A DNA stretch of 50,784 nucleotides from Gammaproteobacteria bacterium (GTDB taxonomy: Bacteria; Pseudomonadota; Gammaproteobacteria; Burkholderiales; Rhodocyclaceae). Position 1 is the first letter of the stretch, and the number at the start of each line of letters is the position of its first letter. A model generated the notes under the pieces. The model was not told the DNA's origin. It was given only the letters and a program-made list of their open reading frames with translations, and did not search any database. The translations under genes were made by a program, and so were the position numbers. The stretch lies in contig JAHJHI010000027.1 in assembly GCA_018824085.1 (NCBI GenBank), forward strand, positions 1-50,784. The letters are read 5' to 3'. Positions 32,158-41,000 of the stretch are shown here, piece by piece.

Positions 32158-32188
32158 ACTATGAAAATTCAAGTCGACTTGAGGTCAA
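32158..32188 (-). promoter_or_regulatory. MerR-type promoter of the methyltransferase gene
   Basis: On the minus strand TTGACC (32183-32188) and CATAGT (32158-32163) are 19 bases apart, the over-long spacer that MerR-family activators correct. Inside is TCAAGTCGACTTGA (perfect 14-bp palindrome), extended as ACCTCAAGTCGACTTGAATT. This differs from the general SoxR box in only four of twenty positions. The divergent MerR gene starts 8 bases from the -35, so autorepression is likely too. Confidence 0.75.
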
Positions 32189-32195
32189 GGGGAAT

Positions 32196-32636
32196 ATGGA
32201 CCTGGATATCGCCGAGGTCGCGCAGCGCACCGGCCTGACCGCCGCGACGCTGCGCTTCTATGAGGAAAAGGGCTTGATCGCGTCCATCGGCCGGCGCGGG
32301 CTGCGCCGCGTGTTCGACGCCGGCGTGCTGGAGCGGCTGGCGCTGATCGCGCTCGGCCGCGCCGCCGGCTTCCCGCTCGACCAGATCGCGCGCATGTTCT
32401 CGCCGGGCGGCCGGCTCGACATCGACCGCCGGATGCTCAGCGCAAAAGCCGACGAACTGGACACCACGATCCGCAAGCTGCGCGCCATGCGCGACGGCCT
32501 GCGCCACGCCGCCGACTGCGGCGCACCCAGCCACATGGAATGCCCGACCTTCCGCCGCATCCTGCGCGTGGCCGGCGCCGGGGCGCTTGGCGAGCGGCGC
32601 CGGAAAACGCCCGGCCCGCCAGGTCAGGCCGGCTGA
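32196..32636 (+). CDS. MerR-family transcriptional regulator
   Basis: A 146-residue regulator started at MDLDIAEVAQRTG after AAGGGGA. The N-terminal MerR helix-turn-helix (AEVAQRTGLTAATLRFYEEK, with wing GRRGLRRVFDAG) precedes a dimerisation helix (RRMLSAKADELDTTIRKLR). The C-terminus holds two cysteines in DCGAPSHMECPTF, not the four-Cys iron-sulfur pattern of SoxR, so it may sense a metal or an electrophile. The divergent methyltransferase with a 19-bp-spacer promoter is the predicted target. The effector cannot be assigned. Confidence 0.9.
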   Translation: MDLDIAEVAQRTGLTAATLRFYEEKGLIASIGRRGLRRVFDAGVLERLALIALGRAAGFPLDQIARMFSPGGRLDIDRRMLSAKADELDTTIRKLRAMRDGLRHAADCGAPSHMECPTFRRILRVAGAGALGERRRKTPGPPGQAG

Positions 32637-32673
32637 TCGCAGCCGTCCGCTCGCCGATGCGCGGCGCGCTTGT

Positions 32674-33534
32674 TCAGGCCAGCGCGTCCGCCATCGCCTC
32701 GCCCATGCGCACCGAGCGACCGGGCACCCAGTCGGCGCGGGCGCGCAGCATGTTCTTCGGGAACAGCATGACCACCGTCGAACCCAGCAGGAAGCGGCCC
32801 ATCTCCTCGCCGCGCGCGAGCCGGATGTCCTGGTCGTGGTAGTGCCATTGGCGCAACGAGCCGGTGCGCGGCGGGTTGATGAGGCCGTGCCACACCGTCT
32901 GCATGCTGCCGACGACCATGGCGCCGACCAGCGTCAGCACGAAGGGGCCGAAGTCCGATTCGAACAGGCACACCACGCGCTCGTTGCGCGCGAACAGCCC
33001 GGGCACGCCCTGCACCGTCGCCGGGTTCACCGAATACAGCGTGCCCGGCACATGGATCATGCGCAGCAGCCGGCCGGCGCAGGGCATGTGGATGCGGTGG
33101 TAGTCCTTCGGGCTCAGGTAGATCGAAATCGCGTCGCCATCCTCGAACGGCGCGGCCAGCGCCGCGTCACCGCCGACCAGCTCGCGCGCGCTGTAGGCGT
33201 GTCCCTTCACCTGCAGGATCTGCCCGCCGCTCATGTTCACGCAGTCGATGACCGCGCCGTCGACCGGGCTGACGAAAGGCGCGTCGGCCAGCGGGCGCAC
33301 GCCAGCGCGCAGCGCGCGAGTGAAGAAATCGTTGAAGCAGGCGTAGTGCGACGGGTCCGGATCGGCCGCCTCGCCCATGTCCACGCCATATTTCTTGATG
33401 AACCACGGGATGATGCCGCGCGTCCACGGCGCCCGCGAATTCGCGACGAACTCGGCGAAACGGGTCAGCGCCTGCTTGGGCATGCCGTGCTGCATCAGCA
33501 CGAAAAGTCGATCGCGAAGATCAGAAGACGACAT
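32674..33534 (-). CDS. psd: Phosphatidylserine decarboxylase proenzyme
   Basis: A 286-residue PSD. The conserved segments are all present: FNDFFTRALRAGVRPLAD, SPVDGAVIDC (catalytic Asp), DYHRIHMPCAGRL (His), and the self-cleavage site LGST in RFLLGSTVVMLFP at about residue 250. The Ser becomes the pyruvoyl group. The enzyme converts phosphatidylserine to phosphatidylethanolamine at the inner membrane. It is shorter than the E. coli enzyme (322) but typical for the psd-A/B-like group. It is convergent with the MerR gene and is 230 bases from the upstream histidine kinase. No pssA is adjacent. Confidence 0.95.
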   Translation of the reverse strand: MSSSDLRDRLFVLMQHGMPKQALTRFAEFVANSRAPWTRGIIPWFIKKYGVDMGEAADPDPSHYACFNDFFTRALRAGVRPLADAPFVSPVDGAVIDCVNMSGGQILQVKGHAYSARELVGGDAALAAPFEDGDAISIYLSPKDYHRIHMPCAGRLLRMIHVPGTLYSVNPATVQGVPGLFARNERVVCLFESDFGPFVLTLVGAMVVGSMQTVWHGLINPPRTGSLRQWHYHDQDIRLARGEEMGRFLLGSTVVMLFPKNMLRARADWVPGRSVRMGEAMADALA

Positions 33535-33764
33535 CAGTGGATCTCATGTGGCGCGTCACGCGCTCTCGCCGCGCCGGCCGGCAGACACACGGCCGATGGA
33601 TGCGCGCAAGGCGGACGCTCCGTTTTTTGGGTCCCGCATAGTAAAGGAAGCGCCCCGTGAGGGCACGGACATGACGTGGCGGCGAAGGCGTCGGGCGGGC
33701 GGCAGCACACGCGAAAGCGCTGTCGCGGCCGGTCACGCGGGGCGCCCGGCGCCCCGGCGGATGA

Positions 33765-34904
33765 TCAGGACAGGCGGTGGCGCGGCATGCTGATGGTGAA
33801 CACGCAACCGGAACCCGATGCGCTGCTCACGCTCAGCGTGCCGTCGTTCGCCTCCACGCTGCGGCGCGAGATCGACAGCCCCAGTCCCAGACCGCTGCGG
33901 TTTTCTCCGGCCTGCGAAAAAGGCCGGAACAGCGTCTGCAGGACATCGGCCGGAAGTCCTTCGCCGTTGTCCTCCACCTCGATCAGGATGCGGTCGCCCT
34001 CGGCATGCGCACGCAGGCTGACCACGCCGCCATTGGCACGCGAGAACTTGAACCCGTTCTGCAGCAGGTTCCCGACGGCCGCGAGCATCAGGTCGCGGTC
34101 CGCGTCGAGTGCGAGCGACGGGTCCACCACACCCGACTCGATGAACGCGTAGCCCTTGACCTGAGCTTCAAGCACGGCCGACAGATTGATCTCCGCGATG
34201 AATTCGGCCAGCGGGAACAGACATCGCCGGGCGGGCATGCCTGCGGTGACACGCACTTCGGCGAGAGACCGGTCGATCAGGTTGCCCATGCCGGCAAGCG
34301 CCCGATCCAGCACGCCGGCCGTCGCGCCGTTCACGCCGACGTCGCCGGCCTTGATCGCCCGTCGGGCCAGTCTGGCTGCAAACAGCAGGTTGCGCATCTC
34401 GTGCGCGAAGGCGCCCAGACGTTCGTTCAGCGCAATCGCCTGCCGGTCGGCGGCGAGCAGATCACGCTGATGGATGTACTCGGTGACCGCACTGGCGATG
34501 GCGTTGTCCAGGCAGCGGTTCAGTGTCCTGAACTCGCCGGCGCCGATCTCGGTGCCGGTTTCAAACGCGAGATCGGAGATCGCCTGGCACAGGTCGCCGT
34601 AGTCATGCACCACTTCCTCGACCGTGAAGCCGCCCCCGATCAGCTCCCGGCCGTGGCGGGTGGCGGAGTCGCTGATTTCCGACGCGGCCGGACTGCGCCC
34701 CCCGGGCATCCCGGAGATCAGGCGGCTGCCCTGCGTATCGGCGCCCCGTTCCGCCACCAGCGTCCGGATCAGCTGGTCCAGGAACACGGTGACCCCGTGC
34801 ACGAGTTCGTCCTTGGGCATGCCGGGCGGCGAGCGCAGGGCAACCTTGTCGCGGCAGCGGGTGATCAGCTCGCCACGGTTCTTCGTCAGGAACTCATACA
34901 TCAT
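33765..34904 (-). CDS. Soluble sensor histidine kinase (orphan)
   Basis: A 379-residue kinase without transmembrane segments. The N-terminal half (about 1-155) is helical and resembles RsbRD/RsbU-like helical sensor domains (FTVEEVVHDYGDLCQAI). The phospho-acceptor His lies in AFAHEMRNLLFAARLA at about residue 168. The ATPase domain shows the N box NLLQNGFKFS, G1 DNGEGLP, F box LFRPFSQ and G2 GLGLGLSISRR. No response regulator or phosphatase is adjacent, so its partner is unknown. It lies 132 bases downstream of the beta-glucan synthase gene on the same strand, with a strong hairpin in between. Confidence 0.9.
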   Translation of the reverse strand: MMYEFLTKNRGELITRCRDKVALRSPPGMPKDELVHGVTVFLDQLIRTLVAERGADTQGSRLISGMPGGRSPAASEISDSATRHGRELIGGGFTVEEVVHDYGDLCQAISDLAFETGTEIGAGEFRTLNRCLDNAIASAVTEYIHQRDLLAADRQAIALNERLGAFAHEMRNLLFAARLARRAIKAGDVGVNGATAGVLDRALAGMGNLIDRSLAEVRVTAGMPARRCLFPLAEFIAEINLSAVLEAQVKGYAFIESGVVDPSLALDADRDLMLAAVGNLLQNGFKFSRANGGVVSLRAHAEGDRILIEVEDNGEGLPADVLQTLFRPFSQAGENRSGLGLGLSISRRSVEANDGTLSVSSASGSGCVFTISMPRHRLS

Positions 34905-34960
34905 GCGTACCCCCTCCTGCTCCCCGGCGGGAAACGATGAATGGCGCCCTGAAGGACAGA

Positions 34961-34983
34961 CCGCCGGGCACGGAGCCCGGCGG
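34961..34983 (-). terminator. Hairpin after the cyclic glucan synthase gene
   Basis: CCGCCGGGC-ACGGA-GCCCGGCGG forms a perfect 9-bp stem, 53 bases after the glucan synthase stop. Read leftwards it is followed by TCTGTCCTTC, a weak pyrimidine tract, so it probably separates the two genes only partly. Confidence 0.5.
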
Positions 34984-35036
34984 CGTCGGGAGCCCCGGAT
35001 CCGTCCGGTTCGCCTTCCGGTCCGACGCGCCCGCCT

Positions 35037-38000
35037 TCACAGTGTAGCCACCAGCCGGTGCTCGCCCGCTGCCAGACGCACCCGAAGCGGGCCGCCGTCG
35101 CAATCCAGCGTCTCGCCGTCCAGCACCGCTGACGAAATGCCCGCGCAGCGCGATCCCGGCGATTCGATCCGGATGGTGAAGCACGCCGCGCCGAGGACGA
35201 CGCGAACCTCGAAGCCGGGCCACCCGGCGGGAATGCAGGGATCGATGACCAGCACGTCGCCCTCGCGCCGTATGCCCAGGATGGACTCCACGCCGGCGCG
35301 GTACATCCAGCCGGCGGCACCGGTGTACCAGGTCCAACCGCCCCGCCCTTCATGCGGCGGCACCGAATACACGTCCGCCGCCACGACGTAGGGTTCCACC
35401 CGGTAGCGCGCCACCTGTTGCGGCGTGCGCGCGTGGTTTATGGGATTGATCTGCGCGAACAGTGCATGGGCGCGTTCGCCCGCTGCGGGGTCGGTGCGCA
35501 GCTGCGCGTGCGCCATGATGGCCCACATGGCCGCGTGGCTGTACTGGCCGCCGTTCTCGCGCAGGCCCGGCGGATAGCCCTTGATGTAGCCGGGGTCACG
35601 CGTCGTGTGATCGAACGGCGGCGCGAACAGCAAGGCCAGCCCTTGTTCGGGCCGGACCAGGTACGCGTCCAGCGAAGCCATCGCAAGCGCTGCGCGGGCC
35701 GGGTCGGCCACGCCGGACAGCACGGCCCAGGACTGGGCGATCGAGTCGATGCGGCATTCCTCCGCGTCCCGGCTGCCCAGCCATGTGCCGTCGTCGAAGG
35801 TGGCACGCCGGTACCAGTCGCCATCCCACGCCTCGCGCTCCAGCGCGGCGCGTACCGCCTCGGCGTGCGCGCGCCAGCGCGCGGCCCGGGCCGGATCGCG
35901 GCCATCGGCCAGCGGGCAGAACAGCGCCAACGTGCGCACCAGCAGCCAGCCGAGCCACACGCTCTGGCCGCGTCCGCCCTGACCGACGCGGTTCATGCCG
36001 TCGTTCCAGTCGCCGGTGCCCATCAGCGGCAGGCCCAGCTCGCCGGTCAGCGCGATGCTCTGATCGAGCGCACGTGCGCAATGTTCGAACAGCGTCGCCG
36101 AGGTGCTCGCCGGCATGGGCTGGAAGAAGGCGTCGTGCTCGCCGTCCTGCAGAGCCGGCCCCTCCAGGAAGGCGATCTGCTCATCGAGCACCGCCAGGTC
36201 GCCGGACACCGTGACATAGCTGGCGGCGGCAAAGGCCAGCCAGACCCGGTCGTCCGAAATGCGCGTGCGCACGCCCTGACCCGAATGCGGCAACCACCAG
36301 TGCTGCACGTCGCCTTCGACGAACTGGCGCCCGGCTGCGCGCAGCAGATGCCGCCGCGTCTCTTCCGGACACGCGAAGGCCAGCGCCATGCCGTCCTGCA
36401 ACTGGTCGCGGAAACCATAGGCGCCGCTGGCCTGGTAGAAGGCCGAACGTGCCCGGATGCGGCAGGCCAGCGTCTGGTAGAGCAGCCAGCCGTTGAGCAG
36501 GATGTCCATCGCGCGGTCGGGCGTGCGCACCTGTACCGCGCCGAGCACGCCTTGCCAGTGGTCCTTCACCTGCTGCAACACGGCATCCAGGTCAGCCGCC
36601 CGGTAGCGGGCGGCCAGCGCCAGACTTTCCTGCGCCGAGCCGCATTGCCCCAGCAGCGCGACGACGTTCACCGATTCGCCCGGTGCGAGCTCTATCGTGC
36701 ACTGAAGCGCCGCGCAGGGATCCAGGCCTGCACCGGCCGTGCCGGACAGGGACGCCTGACCACGCAGCGCCATCGGCGCCGCGAGACCGCCATGCCGGCC
36801 CAGGAATTCCGTCCGGTCGGCCGTCCAGGCGGTCTGCCGGCCACCCAGGTCCGCGAAGGCGACGCGGCCCGCAAACGCGGTGCTCCAGGGATTGCGCGCC
36901 AGCAGCACACCGCTCGCGGCGTCGACCTCGGTCAGGATGAAAGGCGCGCAGGCGCCGCGCGAGGTACCGAGCACCCATTCCGCGTAGCTGGTGACCGACA
37001 GGCGCCGCGTCCGGGAGGTGCGGTTGTGCAGGGTCAGGCGGGAAATCTTGACCGGATCTTCCAGCGGAACGAACTGCAGCAGCTCCAGCGCGATGCCGCC
37101 GGTTTCGTGCGTGAAGCGGCTGTAGCCGTGGCCGTGGCGTGCGACATAGGTTCCGTCGCCGCGGATCGGCTGCGCGGTGGGGCTCCAGAGCAGGCCGCTC
37201 GCCTCGTCGCGCACGAAGAAGGCCTCGCCAGCCGGATCGCTCACCGGATCGTTGGACCACGGCGTGAGCTGGTTCTCCCTGCTGTTGCCGGCCCAGGTAC
37301 TGCCGCTGCCGTCGGCCGAGACGTGGAAGCCGAAGGCCGGATTGGCGACGACATTGATCCAGGGTGCGGGCGTCGTGTCGCCGTCCGCGAGCACGACCAC
37401 GTATTCCCGGCCATCCTGATCGAAGCCGCCGAGTCCGTTGAAGAACTCCAGATGCGCCGTGTCCGGATCGAGGTCCGGTTGCCGGGCCTCCACGGGCAGG
37501 ACGGCGGCTGGCAATTGCATCGCAGGCAAGTCGGCGATGGCCGGCTGCGCGACGGGAGCCGGCGCGGGCAGCAACGCGATTTGCCGGGCGATATCGCCCA
37601 GGCGGGCCGTGAGCACCACGCGCGCAGCCGAATGCAGCAGCGCGCGTGCATCCACACTCATCAGGTCGGCACGCAAGGCATGCACGACACCCTGCGCCAG
37701 GGCCTCCCCGTCCAGACGGGGCCGCGACTGGCTGCGGCGCACCGCCGTCTCGATGGCCACCTGCAGATCCTGCACATAGGACGACGCGCGCTCATTGACG
37801 ATCACCAGATCGACGCTCAGGCCTTTCATGCGCCAGTACTCGTGCGCCCGCAACAACTGGCGCACCTGTGCGATGTCCTCGATGTCGTCGATGCGCAACA
37901 GCACGATGGGCAGGTCGCCGGACACCGCATGCAGCCACAGGCCGGACTGCGGACCGGCGCCGCGTGCGATCACCTGCGCCGGGGCGCGGAAGCGCGCGTC

Positions 38001-41000
38001 CGCATACAGGAGAGGGGCCGCCAGACGCTGGAAATCCGCCGCCTCGCTGGCCTCGATGCCGATGTGGCGCAACTGCACCTGGGCCTGGGTCCAGGCCAGC
38101 GTCCGGGCGCGCTCAAAGGCGCTGCGGTCGTGATGCTGGTCCACCAGATCGAGCAGTTCCTCGCGCGTCGAGGCCACCAGCGTCCAGAACGCCACGCGCA
38201 CCATTCCGCCCGGCGCGATCCGCACGCAGTGCCGCACAGAGAAGACCGGATCGAGCACCGTGCCCGCCGTGCTGGAAAGCGCGGCCCCCGCGGTCATCGC
38301 CAGCGGGTTGGCCAACCCGCGGCCCCGGCCGAGAAAGCGGGCGCGGTCCGATTCGTACTGCATCCCGGCGATGGACATGCCTTCCACGACCGCGAAATGC
38401 GCGGCCCACGCCGGACGTTCGTCCGGCGCACGTGCGCGACGCGTGGCGATCAGCGCGCCGAATTCGGGCAGATATTCGGTCTGGACGAACATCTTGGCAA
38501 ACGCCGGATGGGCGCTGTCGGCGGCGGGCAGCGCGAGGACGACCTCGGCGCAGGACGTGAGTTCGATCTCCCGCGACCTGCGGCCGGTGTTGACGACCGT
38601 GACGCGACGGACCTCGCCGTCGGTCTCGGCCGACACCAGCACTTCCATCGTGGTCGTCAGGCTGCCGTCGTGCCGGACGAAGGCCGCGTGATCTTCCGCG
38701 AATACCACTTCGCCACCGTCCGGCGAAGCGCCGAGGGGCTGCGTCGTGGCCGACCAGACCTGCCCGCTCTGCGTGTCGCGCAGATAGACATAGGAGCCCC
38801 GGTCGTCGCGGGTCGCGTCCTCGCGCCAGCGCGTCACGGCGAGGTCACGCCAGCGGCTGTAGCCGGCGCCTGCCGCCGTCAGCATGACGGCGTAACGCCC
38901 GTTCGACAGCAGGTGCGTGGCGGGCGCGGCCGTTGCCGACTCGCCCATGCGCCGCACCGCGTGGAGGCCCCCGCGCATGTCGGCCGGGCCGGACGGGACT
39001 TCCTCGGCTCGTGGATGCGCCACCGCCACCAGACGCGGCATGCGCTCCTGCATCAGCAGCTCGCAGGCCTGGATCATCGGCTCGCGGTGGAAGCGCTCGC
39101 GCATCCGTGCGCCTTGCAGCGCGTTGGCGATGGCCACGATGGTCATGCCCTGGTGATGCGCCATGTAGTTGCGCACGATGGCAACCTTCGATCCGCCCGG
39201 TAGCCGGGCGGACGTGAAGTCCAGCGCCTCGTAGAAGCCATGGCGCCCGAGCGCGCCGAGTTGCGCCAGACGCTCGAAATTGCGCTGCGCGCCCGCCGCA
39301 TCCACCATCGCGGCCAGACCCGTGGCATAGGGCGCGATCACCACGTTCTCGGCCAGGCCGCGCTTGAGCCCGAGGCCCGGTACGCCGAAGTTGGAATACT
39401 GATAGGTGAACTCCAGATCGCGCGCGTTGTAGGCCGATTCGGAAATGCCCCACGGAACGCCGAGCAATTCCCCGTAGGCGCTCTGGTGCTGCACCACCAG
39501 CCGGTTCGTCTGCTCCAGCAGGCTGCCGGCGGGCGCACGCATGACCAGAGACGGCATCAGGTATTCGAACATCGACCCCGACCAGGACACGAGGGCCGAC
39601 CCCTGGCCGACCGGTATCGCCGTGCGGCCCAGACGGAACCAGTGCCGCGTATCCACATCGCCCTTGGCGATGGCGAACAGGCTGGCCAGCCGGGCTTCGG
39701 ATGCCAGCAGGTCGTAGCAGTTGGCGTCCAGCACGTTCTCGACCGCGGCATAGCCGATGGACAGCAGCTTGCGTTCCGGGTCCAGCAGGAAGGCAAAGTC
39801 CATGTCCAGCGCCAGCATGCGCGCGCTGGCGGCCAGCGAGCGCCAGCGCGCGTCCAGCACGTCTTCCGCGCCGTCGGCTGACAACCGGTCTCGCCCGCGC
39901 TCGGCGATCAGGCGACGCAGCGCGCCGGTCCAGAACAGCAGGTCGTCACCATCGTCGTCGGCACCACCGCCGGCCGCCGGAACCATGTCGCAGGCTTCCC
40001 TGTCCGCCTTGTCCGTCAGGCGCTGGAGCAAGGGCAGCGCCACGCCGGCATGGCCGCGGAGCGACACATCGATGTCGTCCAGGATGGCCAGCAGCCGTGC
40101 GCTCCGGGCGCCGGGCATCGCCAGCGCCGCTTCGCGGGCGAGCGCCAGCGCATCACCGGCACCGTCCGCCCAGCCGGCCGGCAGCGGCGCACCGATCCAC
40201 TCCTCGCAGGCGTTGGCCAGCGCGATGAGGTGGCCTGCCAGATTGCCGCTGTCCACGGACGACACGTAGGCCGGCGCCAGCACCTGCGCATTCTGCGTGT
40301 CGTACCAGTTGTAGAAGTGGCCCCGGTAGCGCGCCAGCTTCTGCATGGCGGCCAGGGTGGCTTCCAGCCGCTCGCAGGTCTGCGCTGCGCCGGCCCAGCC
40401 GAAGTCGCGCGCCGCGACGGTCGACAGCAGGTACAGGCCGATGTTGGTCGGCGACGTACGGTGCGCGATCACCGGCTTCGGATCTTCCTGGAAGTTGTCC
40501 GGCGGCAACATGTGCTCCGCCGGCGTCACGAAGGTTTCGAAGTAGCGCCAGGTCCGGCGCGCGGTGAGGCGCAGCGCCCGGGCGTCGGCGGCGTCTGGCG
40601 TGCCCCGGGGCGCCGCCGGCGGACGGCGGCTGGCGCGCCAGGCCAGCGCTGGCGCAGCCAGCCAGCACGCCAGCAGGCACAGCGCCACCGGCCATGCGGC
40701 AGGAGCGAATGCGCCGATGGCCGCCGCGACGGCAAGCGCGAGCAGCACGCCGCCCGCCATCTGCCGATAGAAGCCCGCCACGCCGGGCCGCGGCCGACCG
40801 GCCGCCTGCGCAGCAGTCGTCCATTCCAGCAGGTTGCGGTGTGTCGCGAACAGCCGCACCAGCGTCCGTACGATGGCGTCCAGCGCGCGCCAGGCCTGAT
40901 CCGGCAGCAGCGCCACCGCCCATATCGCCTGCAATGCAGCCATCCGGAAATCGCTCGCCACAAGGCGCATATGACTGCCGGGGCGTATGCCTGTGCGCGA

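Noticed and set aside
35352-39203. A 1283-residue open frame antisense to the glucan synthase gene
   Set aside because: It is Arg/Gln/Gly-rich with no domain and mirrors the codon pattern of the real gene on the other strand; the glucan synthase motifs are unambiguous.
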